Part shown: one piece after another, positions 9,749-19,741 of the stretch
How the letters are laid out: each line of letters starts with the position of its first letter
How positions within the stretch are numbered: the first letter of the stretch is position 1
Assembly: GCF_007644035.1 (NCBI RefSeq)
Contig: NZ_VMTV02000663.1
Location: 1 to 64,000 of the forward strand
From: Vogesella mureinivorans
Lineage (GTDB): Bacteria; Pseudomonadota; Gammaproteobacteria; Burkholderiales; Chromobacteriaceae
DNA: 64,000 nt
Reading direction: 5' to 3'
Translations under genes and position numbers: made by a program
Notes under the pieces: model-generated
What the model was told of the DNA's origin: nothing
Seen by the model: the letters and a program-made list of their open reading frames with translations, nothing else
Databases searched by the model: none

Positions 9749-10630
9749 ATGACCCGACTCGCACGTTTCATACTGCAGGCACTCGCGTCCCTGCCACTGC
9801 CTGTGTTGCACGCCTTGGGCAGCCTGCTCGGGCGAATGCTTTATTATGCGTCACCCCGTGTGCGCTCGCGCATACGCGAGAACCTAGCCACGAGTAAAAT
9901 CGCTGGAAGTTATCAGCTTTATCAAGCCCTCGTCAAACAGTCTGCCGCAGAAACCGGTAAAGGCATGCTGGAGTTATCGATCGCCTGGTGCCGCGAGCCG
10001 GACTACATGGTATCGCTGGTCAAGCAATGCCATGGCTGGGAGCACGTCGAGGCAGCGTTGGCCGCAGGCAAGGGGCTGATCTTTGTCACGCCGCATCTGG
10101 GCAGCTACGATATTGCCGGGCGCTATCTCAGTGCCCGCCTGCCCTTCCCGCTGACCGCCATGTACAAACCACCCAAGCTGGCCTGGCTGGACCCGATCAT
10201 GAACGAAGGCCGGGCGCGTGGGGGTGCCAAAACCGCCCCCGCTACCGGCGCCGGCGTACGCATCCTGATGAAAGCATTGAAGTCGGGTGAAGCCACCATC
10301 ATCCTGCCAGACCAGGTACCCGGCAGCGGCGAAGGCATCTGGGCACCGTTCTTCGGCCAGCCTGCTTTTACCATGAGCCTGCTGCCGCGCCTAGCCCAGA
10401 TGCAGGACGTGGCCGTGCTGTGGTTTACCGGCGAGCGCCTGCCTGATGGCCAGGGTTTTGCCGTGCACATCCAGCCACAAAGCGTGCCGTTTACCGGCGA
10501 CAAGCAGCAGGATGGCGCCATCCTGAATGCCGAAGTAGAAAGCCTGATCCGCCGCTGGCCTGCCCAGTACTTGTGGAGCTACAACCGTTACAAGCGCCCT
10601 GCTGGTGCGCCTGCCCCCGATTCCGAATGA
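9749..10630 (+). CDS. LpxL/HtrB-family lysophospholipid (lipid A) acyltransferase
   Basis: 293 aa. Membrane-anchored inner-leaflet acyltransferase that probably adds a secondary acyl chain to the lipid A precursor from acyl-ACP. A hydrophobic N-terminal segment (about 5-35) is followed by the catalytic HX4D motif HLGSYD in the family context [17 protein letters not shown], and by [19 protein letters not shown], which matches the conserved acceptor-site region. First of two adjacent paralogues; the second starts ten bases after this stop. Divergent from metK. Confidence 0.9.
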   Translation: MTRLARFILQALASLPLPVLHALGSLLGRMLYYASPRVRSRIRENLATSKIAGSYQLYQALVKQSAAETGKGMLELSIAWCREPDYMVSLVKQCHGWEHVEAALAAGKGLIFVTPHLGSYDIAGRYLSARLPFPLTAMYKPPKLAWLDPIMNEGRARGGAKTAPATGAGVRILMKALKSGEATIILPDQVPGSGEGIWAPFFGQPAFTMSLLPRLAQMQDVAVLWFTGERLPDGQGFAVHIQPQSVPFTGDKQQDGAILNAEVESLIRRWPAQYLWSYNRYKRPAGAPAPDSE

Positions 10631-10640
10631 AAGCTGTCTG

Positions 10641-11507
10641 ATGAAACTCGCCCTGGCCCTGTTGTGGCTGATTCACCTACTCCCCCTGCGCCTGATTCAT
10701 GCGCTAGCCTGGCTACTGGGCCAGCTGGCCTACGCCCTGGCCAAAGAGCGCCGCCGCGTGGGGCTGATCAACCTGCGTCTGAGCTTCCCCGACATGAGCC
10801 CGGCGCAGCGTCGTACCCTGATACGCGCCCACTTTGTGGAAATGATGAAGCTGGTGCTGGAGTACGGCGTGGTGTGGTGGTCATCGCCAGACCGGTTGCG
10901 CAATCTGGTAGAGATCCGTGGCCTGGAACACCTCACCCGCCTGCGTGACGCTGGCGAAGACGTGATTCTGTTCTACCCGCACTTTGTTGCCTTCGAGATG
11001 TGCGCCTATCGCCTGAACCTGGAAGTGCCACTGGTGAGCGTGTACGCGCACCAGAAAAACAAAACGCTGGACGAGCAGTTTTACAAAGGCCGTAACCGCT
11101 TCAATAACGCCTACATCGTGTCGCGCCAGGAAAGCCTGCGCAGCATCATCAAGGCCATGCGCAAAGACCACACGCCTTTCCTGTATCTGCCGGACCAGGA
11201 CTTTGGCGCACGCGACTCGGTATTCGTGAAATTCTTTGAAACCGACGCTGCCACCATTACCGGCCTGTCGCGCATCGCCGGCCTGGCCCGCGCCAAGGTG
11301 GTACCGGCCATTGCCCGCCGCGAGGGTAGCCGCTTTGTGCTGGACATCTACCCGGCGTGGGAGAACTACCCCACCGACGATGTGATGGCCGACACCCGCC
11401 GCATGAATGCTTTCCTTGAAGACCGTATCCGCGAAGCGCCTGCACAGTACTTCTGGCTGCACAAGCGCTTCAAGAGCCGCCCGCAAGGCGAGGCGCGCTT
11501 CTACTAA
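10641..11507 (+). CDS. LpxL/HtrB-family lipid A acyltransferase, second paralogue
   Basis: 288 aa. Same family as its upstream neighbour. N-terminal membrane segment WLIHLLPLRLIHALAWLLG; catalytic HX4E motif HFVAFE at about 118-123; YLPDQDFGARDSVFVKFFE for the acceptor region. The start MKLALALLW follows the first gene by ten bases and the pair is probably one operon. Two tandem acyltransferases suggest two different secondary acylations (lauroyl/myristoyl type), but specificity cannot be read from the sequence. Confidence 0.88.
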   Translation: MKLALALLWLIHLLPLRLIHALAWLLGQLAYALAKERRRVGLINLRLSFPDMSPAQRRTLIRAHFVEMMKLVLEYGVVWWSSPDRLRNLVEIRGLEHLTRLRDAGEDVILFYPHFVAFEMCAYRLNLEVPLVSVYAHQKNKTLDEQFYKGRNRFNNAYIVSRQESLRSIIKAMRKDHTPFLYLPDQDFGARDSVFVKFFETDAATITGLSRIAGLARAKVVPAIARREGSRFVLDIYPAWENYPTDDVMADTRRMNAFLEDRIREAPAQYFWLHKRFKSRPQGEARFY

Positions 11508-11522
11508 ACGCACTGCCCTGCA

Positions 11523-11557
11523 TGAAAAAGCCGCTGCCCCTGCAGCGGCTTTTTCAT
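11523..11557 (+). terminator. terminator of the acyltransferase pair
   Basis: Stem AAAAAGCCGCTGC/GCAGCGGCTTTTT, 16 bases past the stop. It is symmetrical, so it would work in both directions. Confidence 0.85.
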
Positions 11558-11771
11558 GGGCAAACCCGCATAACACGCCAGCTGCAACAGAAGATGGCCA
11601 ACCACACCGTGGCAGCAAGCCGACGCGCTAGCACGCACAAGCAGGTATCGCAGACCACAGGTAGGCGCTACCCATACAGCCCGAAGGTTGGCCGCACAGG
11701 GCAAGACACAGGCCTTGGCAGCACATGTCATCCAGGCCAAGCACTACGTATACGGCAGTAAAGTAGAAACG

Positions 11772-11798
11772 AAAAAAGCCCGGCAGCCGGGCTTTTTC
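11772..11798 (-). terminator. terminator of the nuo operon
   Basis: Stem AAAGCCCGGC/GCCGGGCTTT with a T-run on the minus strand, 13 bases past the DUF2818 gene. Confidence 0.85.
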
Positions 11799-11810
11799 TG
11801 TGCGGCCAAC

Positions 11811-12107
11811 TTAGTGGCTGCGTGTCGACCAGAAGTACCGGGCCACAAAGCCCGGAAAGGCAAACACCACAAACAGCGAAAACGTTGTCACGTAGAACTG
11901 CCAGTTTTGCACGTGCACCGGGCTGATACGGCCCTCCAGCACGCGCGCCAGCAGGCCCAGCAGCAGGTACAGCGCTACCAGCTCCAGCAAGTGCCAGCCA
12001 AAATGCTTGTTGGCCAGTTTCTTGATACCCGCCAGGCGCTGGGTAGCGAATGGCAGGTTGGCCGCGATAAAGGCCAGAACGAGCAGAGTGATAACGCTGG
12101 TTTCCAC
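11811..12107 (-). CDS. DUF2818 membrane protein downstream of nuoN
   Basis: 98 aa with three hydrophobic stretches (about 5-20, 39-57, 69-88). I recognise it as the DUF2818 family, which sits after nuoN in many betaproteobacteria; its function is not known. Here it starts 16 bases after nuoN and ends at the operon terminator, so it is co-transcribed with complex I and may be an accessory or assembly protein. That role is inference from position only. Confidence 0.8.
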   Translation of the reverse strand: METSVITLLVLAFIAANLPFATQRLAGIKKLANKHFGWHLLELVALYLLLGLLARVLEGRISPVHVQNWQFYVTTFSLFVVFAFPGFVARYFWSTRSH

Positions 12108-12122
12108 GAACAGTTTCCTTGA

Positions 12123-13577
12123 TTACAGGCTGTGAAGCGACAGTTGCATCGCTTCGACACACATGGCCACCAAACGTTCCGGCACCACGCCCAATACCAG
12201 CAAGGCAATACCGTTTACCGACAGTACCAGTTTCATGTCTACCGGCATGGTGATCGGGCTGTTGTCTTGTACTTCATCGAAGTACATCACTTTTACCGCA
12301 CGCAGATAGTAGAAGGCACCAATCAGCGACATGATCACGGCCACCACGGCCAACCATACCAAGTTTATGTTCACGATAGCCTGGATCACGGCAAACTTGG
12401 CGTAGAAGCCAGCCAGCGGTGGAATACCGGCCATGGAGAACAGAGCCAGCAGCATCAGCAAGGCGTACCAGCTGTTGCGGCCATTCAGGCCTTTCAGGTC
12501 GTCCAGGGTTTCGCACTCGAAACCGGCGCGCGACAGACCCAGCAGGATGCCAAAGCCCACCAGCGTGGTCAGTACGTACACCACGGCGTAGAACAAGGCC
12601 GAGGCGTAGCCTTCCGGCGTGCCGGCGATCAGGCCCAGCAGCAGGAAGCCCATGTGCGAGATGGTGGAGTAAGCCAGCATACGCTTGATGTTGGTCTGTG
12701 CAATGGCGGTAATGTTACCGATAGCCATGGACAGTACCGCCAGGATGATCAGCATGCCCTGCCAGTCGGCCACCATGGCACCCAGACCCTGTACCAGGAT
12801 ACGGATGACAAACACGAAGGCAGCCAGCTTGGGTGCAGCACCAATCATCAGCGTCAGCGCAGTAGGCGAACCCTGGTAAACGTCCGGTACCCACATGTGG
12901 AAAGGTACAGCGCCCAGTTTGAACGCCAGACCCGCCACGATGAACACCAGGCCGAACACCATCAGGGTCGGGTTGGCACTACCACCGGCAATGGCTTTGG
13001 CCACGGTAGGCAGGTCCAGCGTGCCGGTAGCACCGTACACCATGGACATACCGTACAGCAGCAGGCCGGAAGCCAGCGCGCTCAGCACAAAGTACTTCAT
13101 CGCGGCTTCAGTGGCTTTGGCCGAGTCACGTTGCAGGGCAATCAGCGAGCACAGCGACAGCGACAGCAGCTCCAGGCCCATGTACAGGCTGATGAAGTTG
13201 CCGGCCGATACCATCAGGTTCATGCCCATCAGCGCAAACAGCGTCAGCGTGTAGTACTCGCCCTTGAACAGGCCACGGTCTTTTACATACTGGCGGGTGT
13301 AAACCAGCACGGTAGCCGTAACGCCATACATGGCTACCTTGACGATGTCCGCCATCGGGTCATCGACAAACAGACCGCTGAGGGTAATGGTGCTGAAAGT
13401 TTCAAAAGTGGATACCTGCAGGAACGCAGCTACCGCCAGTGTCAGCAGGGACAGGCCGTAGGTAATGCCGCGTTTGGCATCCGAGAGATAGAGGTCAAGC
13501 ATCAGGATGAACAGCACCGCTCCGAGCAGAAACATCTCGGGCAATGCCGGCATCAGGTTGAGATCAGCCCAATTCAT
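12123..13577 (-). CDS. nuoN: NADH-quinone oxidoreductase subunit N
   Basis: 484 aa. One of three antiporter-like proton-pumping subunits of complex I in the inner membrane, with about 14 hydrophobic helices. The start MNWADLNLMPALPEM matches the family; the longer in-frame extension is rejected. Landmarks include MGLELLSLSLCSLIALQR with the pump Glu, KLGAVPFHMWVPDVYQGSPT with the central Lys, and NIKRMLAYSTISHMGFLLLG. Last Nuo gene, 19 bases after nuoM. Confidence 0.97.
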   Translation of the reverse strand: MNWADLNLMPALPEMFLLGAVLFILMLDLYLSDAKRGITYGLSLLTLAVAAFLQVSTFETFSTITLSGLFVDDPMADIVKVAMYGVTATVLVYTRQYVKDRGLFKGEYYTLTLFALMGMNLMVSAGNFISLYMGLELLSLSLCSLIALQRDSAKATEAAMKYFVLSALASGLLLYGMSMVYGATGTLDLPTVAKAIAGGSANPTLMVFGLVFIVAGLAFKLGAVPFHMWVPDVYQGSPTALTLMIGAAPKLAAFVFVIRILVQGLGAMVADWQGMLIILAVLSMAIGNITAIAQTNIKRMLAYSTISHMGFLLLGLIAGTPEGYASALFYAVVYVLTTLVGFGILLGLSRAGFECETLDDLKGLNGRNSWYALLMLLALFSMAGIPPLAGFYAKFAVIQAIVNINLVWLAVVAVIMSLIGAFYYLRAVKVMYFDEVQDNSPITMPVDMKLVLSVNGIALLVLGVVPERLVAMCVEAMQLSLHSL

Positions 13578-13596
13578 TAGCGTTGTCCTTGTAAGC

Positions 13597-15093
13597 TTAG
13601 AGCTTGCTTTGCGCAACGTGCGCAATCAGATCGTTTACGGAGAGGTGCATCTTCTCCACAAACAGCTGCGGGTACAGACCCATGCCCAGTACCGCCAGCG
13701 CCAGGATGGCCAGCACCAGGAACTCGCGCTTGTTCACGTCTTGCATGTGTTCTACGTGGTCGTTGCCTACTTCACCGAAGATCACGCGCTTGTACATCCA
13801 CAGGGTGTACGCCGCACCGAAGATCAGGGTAGTCGCAGCCAGGGCAGCCACCCAGAAGTTCACCTGTACCGCGCCCATGATCACCATGAACTCACCGACG
13901 AAACCGGAGGTAGCCGGCAGACCGGAGTTGGACATGGCAAACAGCATCATGAAAGCAGCAAAAATCGGCATCTTGTTGGCCACACCACCGTAGTCGGCAA
14001 TGTTGCGGCTATGCACGCGGTCGTACATCACACCGATGCAGAAGAACATGCCGGCGGAGATGAAACCGTGGGACACCATCTGCACCAGCGCGCCTTCCAG
14101 CGCCCAGACATTCATCTGGCTACCGGTAAACAGGAACATACCCAGGGTGACAAAACCCATGTGCGAGATGGACGAGTACGCCACCAGCTTTTTCATGTCG
14201 GTTTGTACCAGTGCCACCAGGCCGATATACACCACGGCAACCAGCGACAGACCCACCATGATCGGGGCTACTTCCAGCGCAGCATCCGGCACGATAGGCA
14301 GGGCAAACCGCAGGAAACCATAGGCACCGATCTTCAGGGTAATGGCAGCCAGCACCATGGAACCACCGGTAGGGGCTTCCACGTGGGCATCCGGCAGCCA
14401 GGTGTGGACTGGCCACATCGGCACCTTCACGGCAAACGACAGGAAGAACGCTACAAACAGCAGCAGCTGCACGTCACGCGGGATCTTGGCCAACGCCTGG
14501 AAGGCTTCGATCTCGAAAGTCTTGCCTGCCTGGAAATACAGGTAGATGAACGCTACCAGCATCAGCAGGGAACCCAGCAGGGTGTACAGGAAGAACTTCA
14601 CCGACGCGTATACGCGGCGCGGGCCACCCCAGATACCGATGATCAGGTACATAGGGATCAGCATGCCCTCGAAGAACACGTAGAACAGGATGGCATCCAG
14701 TGCCGCAAAGGCACCGTTGATCAGGCCCGACATGATCAGGAAGGCGGCCATGTAGTGGCCGGCACGTTTCTGGATAACTTCCCAGCCAGCCAGTACCACC
14801 ATCAGGGTGGTAAAGCTGTTCAGCACGATAAACAGCATGGAAATGCCGTCTACGCCCAGGTGGTAGCGGATCCCGAGGGATTCGATCCACGGCAGGTTTT
14901 CAACAAACTGCATGCCGCCATGCAGGTTGTTGAACTGGGTAAACAGCGGCAGCGATACCAGGAACCCCGCCAGGGCACCGGCCAGTGCCAGCCAGCGTGC
15001 CAGCGTGGCACGCTGGTCACCGCCGGTGGCCAGCACCAGAAGGCCCGCCACAATCGGAGTCCAGATCACCAGACTCAAAGGATTAGAAAACAT
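13597..15093 (-). CDS. nuoM: NADH-quinone oxidoreductase subunit M
   Basis: 498 aa. Antiporter-like proton-pumping membrane subunit of complex I. Family landmarks: FVFFEGMLIPMYLIIGIWG with the conserved pump Glu, VKVPMWPVHTWLPDAHVEAPTGGS with the pump Lys, and DMKKLVAYSSISHMGFVTLG. Length is normal. It lies 40 bases after nuoL on the same strand. Confidence 0.97.
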   Translation of the reverse strand: MFSNPLSLVIWTPIVAGLLVLATGGDQRATLARWLALAGALAGFLVSLPLFTQFNNLHGGMQFVENLPWIESLGIRYHLGVDGISMLFIVLNSFTTLMVVLAGWEVIQKRAGHYMAAFLIMSGLINGAFAALDAILFYVFFEGMLIPMYLIIGIWGGPRRVYASVKFFLYTLLGSLLMLVAFIYLYFQAGKTFEIEAFQALAKIPRDVQLLLFVAFFLSFAVKVPMWPVHTWLPDAHVEAPTGGSMVLAAITLKIGAYGFLRFALPIVPDAALEVAPIMVGLSLVAVVYIGLVALVQTDMKKLVAYSSISHMGFVTLGMFLFTGSQMNVWALEGALVQMVSHGFISAGMFFCIGVMYDRVHSRNIADYGGVANKMPIFAAFMMLFAMSNSGLPATSGFVGEFMVIMGAVQVNFWVAALAATTLIFGAAYTLWMYKRVIFGEVGNDHVEHMQDVNKREFLVLAILALAVLGMGLYPQLFVEKMHLSVNDLIAHVAQSKL

Positions 15094-15133
15094 ATAGATA
15101 GCCTATTTGTTAAATCGATTCCGGTAACCAACC

Positions 15134-17170
15134 CTAGCGCAGGATCAGGGGCTTGAACCAGTAAGTCATCAGCACCAGCACACCAATAATCATGACAGCG
15201 GCGTAGCTATAGATGAAACCGGTTTGCAGCTTGCGAACCACGCTGGAGAAGTAGCCCACCAGACGTGCAGTGCCGTTTACCAGCAAGCCGTCAATCAGCA
15301 GCATGTCGCCGACTTTCCAGAAGAAAGTACCCAGCGCACGGGAGCCTTTGGCGAACACGGCGAAATAGATTTCGTCCAGGTAGTATTTGTTTTCCAGCAG
15401 GGCATGTACGCCGGAGCACTTCTGCTTGATGGCAGCCGGGATATGCGGCGCCTTCATGTAGAAGAACCAGGCCAGCGCCACACCGGCTGCGGCCAACCAG
15501 AACGGCAGCGTGACGAAGGCATGCGCACCCATGGCCACGGCGTCATGCGCGTGGTGCATGGCCGCTTCCAGACCCGGATGTTTTTCCAGGTTGGTGAAAA
15601 TCACGCCTTTGAAGAACTCGCCACCGACCAGCGGGTGCAGGGCAAAGAAACCGATCAGCACAGACGGAATCGCCAGCATCACCAGCGGCAGGGTCACTAC
15701 CCATGGCGATTCGTGCGGTTTGTCGTTCGGGCCCAGGCCATGGTGGTGGTCGTCGCCATGATCATCATCGTGATGATGGTGATCGTGCTTCACCTCCATC
15801 CAGCGTTCCTTGCCGTGGAAGACCAGGAAGTACATGCGGAAGGAGTAGAACGCGGTAACGAATACACCGGCAATCACGGCAAAGTAGGCAAAGCCCGATG
15901 CCGACAGATTGCTGGCTTGCACGGCCAGGATGATGGAATCCTTGGAATAGAAGCCGGAGAAGAACGGGGTACCGATCAGCGCCAGCGAGCCCAGCAGCGA
16001 AGTCAGCCAGGTAATCGGCATGTACTTGCGCAGGCCGCCCATATTGCGCATGTCCTGGTCATGGTGCATGCCCATGATCACGGAACCGGCGCCCAGGAAC
16101 AGCAGGGCCTTGAAGAAGGCGTGGGTCATCACGTGGAACATGGCTACCGAGTAGGCAGACGCGCCCAGTGCAACGGTCATGTAACCCAGCTGCGACAGGG
16201 TGGAGTAAGCCACCACGCGCTTGATGTCGTTCTGCACAATGCCCAGGAAACCCATGAACAGCGCGGTAATCGAGCCGGCTACCATCACCACGTTCAGTGC
16301 GGTATCGGACATCTCGAACAGCGGGCTCATACGCGACACCATGAAGATACCGGCTGTCACCATGGTGGCAGCGTGGATCAGCGCGGAGATCGGGGTCGGG
16401 CCTTCCATGGAATCCGGCAGCCACACGTGCAGCGGGAACTGGGCAGACTTACCCATGGCACCCACAAACAGCAGGATGCAGGTAACGGTCAGCAAAGACC
16501 ATTCCACACCCGGGATGATCTGGATGGTTTTGCTGGCCAGCGCAGGCGCGGCAGCAAACACGTCGGTGTAGTTCAGCGAACCGCCGAAATACGCCAGGAC
16601 CAGACCGATACCCAGCAGGAAGCCGAAGTCACCTACACGGTTTACCAGGAACGCTTTCAGGTTGGCAAAGGTCGCCGTAGGGCGCTTGAACCAGAAACCG
16701 ATCAGCAGGTAGGACACCAGGCCCACCGCTTCCCAGCCGAAGAACAGCTGGATGAAGTTGTTGGACATCACCAGCATCAGCATGGAGAAGGTAAACAGCG
16801 AGATGTAGCTGAAGAAACGCTGATAACCCGGGTCTTCGTGCATGTAGCCGATAGTGTAGATGTGCACCATCAGCGAAACGCTGGTAACCACTACCAGCAT
16901 CATCGCAGTGAGGGAGTCCACCAGGAAGCCGACAGAGAATTCAAAACCATTCACCGTCAACCAGGTATAGACAGGGCCATTGAATACCTGGGCACTTCCA
17001 TCAAGGAAGCCCTTCAGTACGCCAATCGAGAGTACCGCCGATACTGCCACGCCGAGAATCGTCACGACGTGAGCAGCACGGCGACCAATCGCCCATCCAA
17101 ACAGGCCTGCAATGACCGACCCCACCAGAGGTGAGAGCGCAATCAGCAGGTATAAGCTCTTCATATCCAT
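15134..17170 (-). CDS. nuoL: NADH-quinone oxidoreductase subunit L
   Basis: 678 aa. The distal antiporter-like subunit of complex I, with a long C-terminal part that contains the lateral helix. Landmarks: FFGWEAVGLVSYLLIGFW, GKSAQFPLHVWLPDSMEGPTP with the pump Lys, and DIKRVVAYSTLSQLGYM. The soluble loop at about residues 457-480 is unusually rich in His and Asp (KHDHHHHDDDHGDDHHHG), which is not a general feature of NuoL and could bind metal. Start MDMKSLYLL; the second Met at residue 3 is equally possible. Confidence 0.97.
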   Translation of the reverse strand: MDMKSLYLLIALSPLVGSVIAGLFGWAIGRRAAHVVTILGVAVSAVLSIGVLKGFLDGSAQVFNGPVYTWLTVNGFEFSVGFLVDSLTAMMLVVVTSVSLMVHIYTIGYMHEDPGYQRFFSYISLFTFSMLMLVMSNNFIQLFFGWEAVGLVSYLLIGFWFKRPTATFANLKAFLVNRVGDFGFLLGIGLVLAYFGGSLNYTDVFAAAPALASKTIQIIPGVEWSLLTVTCILLFVGAMGKSAQFPLHVWLPDSMEGPTPISALIHAATMVTAGIFMVSRMSPLFEMSDTALNVVMVAGSITALFMGFLGIVQNDIKRVVAYSTLSQLGYMTVALGASAYSVAMFHVMTHAFFKALLFLGAGSVIMGMHHDQDMRNMGGLRKYMPITWLTSLLGSLALIGTPFFSGFYSKDSIILAVQASNLSASGFAYFAVIAGVFVTAFYSFRMYFLVFHGKERWMEVKHDHHHHDDDHGDDHHHGLGPNDKPHESPWVVTLPLVMLAIPSVLIGFFALHPLVGGEFFKGVIFTNLEKHPGLEAAMHHAHDAVAMGAHAFVTLPFWLAAAGVALAWFFYMKAPHIPAAIKQKCSGVHALLENKYYLDEIYFAVFAKGSRALGTFFWKVGDMLLIDGLLVNGTARLVGYFSSVVRKLQTGFIYSYAAVMIIGVLVLMTYWFKPLILR

Positions 17171-17206
17171 GTTTGTCGTGCTTTTTAGAATTGAAATCCG
17201 GTTTCT

Positions 17207-17512
17207 TTAGCCTTTGAGGCTGCCCAAGTCTTCTACGTTGATGGTGTCCATATTGCGGAACAGCACCACCAGAATAGCCAGACCGATTGCCGACTCAGCG
17301 GCAGCAACGGTCAGGATGAAGAAGACGAAAATCTGCCCTGCCGAATCCGACAGGAAGTGCGAGAAAGCGATGAAGTTGTAGTTCACCGCGAGCAGCATCA
17401 GCTCGATGGCCATCAACAGCACGATGAGGTTTTTCCGGTTCAGGAAAATACCCAGTACGCTGATGGCGAACAGGATGCCGGCCAGCACCAGGAAGTGTGT
17501 GAGTGTAAGCAC
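17207..17512 (-). CDS. nuoK: NADH-quinone oxidoreductase subunit K
   Basis: 101 aa from a GTG start. Small three-helix membrane subunit of complex I, part of the central proton channel; the conserved Glu lies in [13 protein letters not shown] and a second in [12 protein letters not shown]. The reading frame extends four codons upstream to a TTG, but that stretch holds GGGAGG, which is the ribosome binding site for the GTG at 17512. The resulting 101 residues are the usual NuoK length. nuoJ ends 22 bases upstream. Confidence 0.93.
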   Translation of the reverse strand: MLTLTHFLVLAGILFAISVLGIFLNRKNLIVLLMAIELMLLAVNYNFIAFSHFLSDSAGQIFVFFILTVAAAESAIGLAILVVLFRNMDTINVEDLGSLKG

Positions 17513-17534
17513 GTGTCCTCCCAATCTACGGCCG

Positions 17535-18182
17535 TCAGGCCTGTTGCTCGTTAGAATCGGATACCGCGTCGTCCTGGCGCTTGGTAGCCGCCATTTTCAC
17601 GACACGTACGCGGTCTTTGCTCTGCACGCGTACTTGTACCCCCGGATCAACATACTTGCTGTCTTTACGCTGACGGATGGTGATACCGATCGCAGCCACC
17701 ATGGCTACCAGCAGGATCACGGCCGCGGCTTCAAAGGCCAGCAGGTATGTGGTGTAAAGCTGACGACCCAGCACCTTCACGTTGCTGATCTCGCCTGCTG
17801 CCGCAGCAGCAGCCGCCGGTTTCACATCGGCCAGATGTGCTTCCGGGCTGGACAGGATCAGTACGATCTCGGCCATCATGATCAGCGCCACGGTGGCAGC
17901 CTGCGGGAAATGACGCCAGAAGCCTTCGCGCAGCTTCTCCACGTTGATGTCCAGCATCATCACCACAAACAGGAACAGCACCATGACCGCGCCAACGTAG
18001 ACCAGTACCAGGGCAATCGCCAGGAACTCGGCCTGCAGCAGCAGCCAGTGGCCGGACGCAGTAAAGAAAGCCAGCACCAGGTACAGTGCAGCATGTACCG
18101 GGTTTTTAGCCGTCACCACGCGGAAACCCGCGAAGATCAGGATCGCCGACAGAATATAAAAAACGACAGCCTGAAAGCTCAT
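17535..18182 (-). CDS. nuoJ: NADH-quinone oxidoreductase subunit J
   Basis: 215 aa. Membrane subunit of complex I with five predicted helices; the pi-bulge helix region [27 protein letters not shown] is present. The C-terminal 35 residues after the last helix are charged and cytosolic-looking. It starts nine bases after nuoI and keeps the standard nuoI-J-K order. Confidence 0.95.
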   Translation of the reverse strand: MSFQAVVFYILSAILIFAGFRVVTAKNPVHAALYLVLAFFTASGHWLLLQAEFLAIALVLVYVGAVMVLFLFVVMMLDINVEKLREGFWRHFPQAATVALIMMAEIVLILSSPEAHLADVKPAAAAAAAGEISNVKVLGRQLYTTYLLAFEAAAVILLVAMVAAIGITIRQRKDSKYVDPGVQVRVQSKDRVRVVKMAATKRQDDAVSDSNEQQA

Positions 18183-18191
18183 GAGTCCCCC

Positions 18192-18680
18192 TTAGCGATA
18201 CTTGGCATCGGCGGCCTTGTTGGCCGCGATTTCAGCTTCGTACTTGTCACCTACCGCCAGCAGCATCGGTTTGGTGTAGTACAGATCGCCACGTTTCTCG
18301 CCGTGATATTCGAAGATATGCGTCTCGACGATGGCATCTACCGGGCAGGCTTCTTCGCAGAAACCGCAGAAAATGCACTTGGTCAGGTCGATATCGTAGC
18401 GGCTGGTACGGCGGGTGCCGTCGTCGCGCTGTTCGGACTCGATGGTGATGGCCATGGCCGGGCACACTGCCTCGCACAGCTTACAGGCGATGCAGCGCTC
18501 TTCACCGTTGGCGTAACGGCGCTGCGCATGCAGGCCGCGGAAGCGCGGTGAAATCGGCGTTTTCTCTTCCGGGAACTGAATGGTGATCTTGCGGGCAAAG
18601 AAGTGACGACCCGTCACCATCAAGCCCTGCACCAGTTCAACCAGCAGGAAGGTTTTGAAAAAATTGCGGATCATTTCCAT
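18192..18680 (-). CDS. nuoI: NADH-quinone oxidoreductase subunit I (2x 4Fe-4S)
   Basis: 162 aa. Carries clusters N6a and N6b of the peripheral arm. Two ferredoxin motifs are plain: [12 protein letters not shown] and [12 protein letters not shown]. The N-terminal amphipathic region anchors it to the membrane arm. It starts 11 bases after nuoH. Confidence 0.97.
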   Translation of the reverse strand: MEMIRNFFKTFLLVELVQGLMVTGRHFFARKITIQFPEEKTPISPRFRGLHAQRRYANGEERCIACKLCEAVCPAMAITIESEQRDDGTRRTSRYDIDLTKCIFCGFCEEACPVDAIVETHIFEYHGEKRGDLYYTKPMLLAVGDKYEAEIAANKAADAKYR

Positions 18681-18691
18681 GCTTTACTCCA

Positions 18692-19738
18692 TCACTTCCA
18701 GAGCGACAGCGGACTCAGCATCCACACGCCCAGAACCAGAATCGACACCAGCGTTACCGGAATAAACACTTTCCAGCCCAGACGCATGATCTGGTCATAG
18801 CGATAACGCGGGAACGTAGCACGGAACCACAGGAAGCAGAACAGTACCGCGGACATTTTCACCAGCAGCCAGACAATGCTGGAGGCACCGATCGCGCCCC
18901 AGCTCGCCGGGAACGGCGACAGCCAGCCACCCAGGAACAGCAGCGAAGTCAGTACTGCCACCAGGATCATGTTGGCGTATTCGGCCAGGAAGAAGATGGC
19001 AAAGGCCATGCCGGAGTATTCCACGTGGAAACCGGCCACGATCTCGGACTCACCTTCGGCCACGTCAAACGGGGCACGGTTGGTTTCTGCCACACCGGAT
19101 ACCAGGTACACGATGAACAGCGGGAACAGCGGCAGCCAGTTCCAGGAGAAGATCGAGCCACCGGCCATACCCTGGCCTTGCTGGTTCACGATATCCACCA
19201 GGTTCAGGCTGCTGGACACCATCAGTACACCTACCAGCGCAAAGCCCATGGCCAGTTCGTAGGACACGATCTGAGCCGAGGAGCGCAGCGCACCCAGGAA
19301 GGAGTACTTGGAGTTACCCGCCCAACCGGCCACGATCACGCCATACACACCCATGGACGTAATGGCCATGATGTACAGCAGCGAAGCGTTGATATTGGCC
19401 AGCACCATGGTGTCGTTGAACGGGATCACCGCCCAGGCCGCCAGCGCCGGCATGATGGACAGCACCGGTGCCAGCAGGAAAAGACCCTTGCTCGACTGGG
19501 TCGGCAGGATGATTTCCTTCATCAGCAGTTTTACACCGTCAGCCAGTGGCTGCAGCAGCCCTTTCGGGCCGACGCGGTTGGGGCCGATACGGATCTGCAT
19601 GTAGCCGATCACCTTGCGCTCTGCGAGCGTCAGGTAGGCCACACCAATCATCAGCGGGGCAACAATGGCCAGGATTTTCAGCAGTGTCCACACTGCCATA
19701 CCGGCCTCGCTACCCAGCAAACTTTGCAGAAGTTCCAT
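18692..19738 (-). CDS. nuoH: NADH-quinone oxidoreductase subunit H
   Basis: 348 aa. Membrane subunit at the joint of the two arms, forming part of the quinone chamber, with eight or nine helices. Landmarks: [33 protein letters not shown] and [27 protein letters not shown], the charged loops that line the quinone site. nuoG ends three bases upstream. Confidence 0.97.
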   Translation of the reverse strand: MELLQSLLGSEAGMAVWTLLKILAIVAPLMIGVAYLTLAERKVIGYMQIRIGPNRVGPKGLLQPLADGVKLLMKEIILPTQSSKGLFLLAPVLSIMPALAAWAVIPFNDTMVLANINASLLYIMAITSMGVYGVIVAGWAGNSKYSFLGALRSSAQIVSYELAMGFALVGVLMVSSSLNLVDIVNQQGQGMAGGSIFSWNWLPLFPLFIVYLVSGVAETNRAPFDVAEGESEIVAGFHVEYSGMAFAIFFLAEYANMILVAVLTSLLFLGGWLSPFPASWGAIGASSIVWLLVKMSAVLFCFLWFRATFPRYRYDQIMRLGWKVFIPVTLVSILVLGVWMLSPLSLWK

Positions 19739-19741
19739 GGA

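Larger units (their letters stand above)
11508..11810. other. intergenic region with two terminators and two motif copies
   Basis: 303 bases between the acyltransferase pair and the end of the nuo operon, with convergent transcription. It holds a terminator at each end, one GTTGGCCGCA copy (11687) and one in the opposite direction (11801, touching the DUF2818 stop). I see no gene or RNA in it. Confidence 0.6.

Noticed and set aside
13507-17134. Long plus-strand frames opposite nuoN, nuoM and nuoL, rich in His and Gln
   Set aside because: They are antisense shadows of membrane proteins; no family resemblance and no start signals.
17513-17524. TTG start giving a 105-residue NuoK
   Set aside because: These bases contain the GGGAGG ribosome binding site for the GTG start, and NuoK is normally 101 residues.
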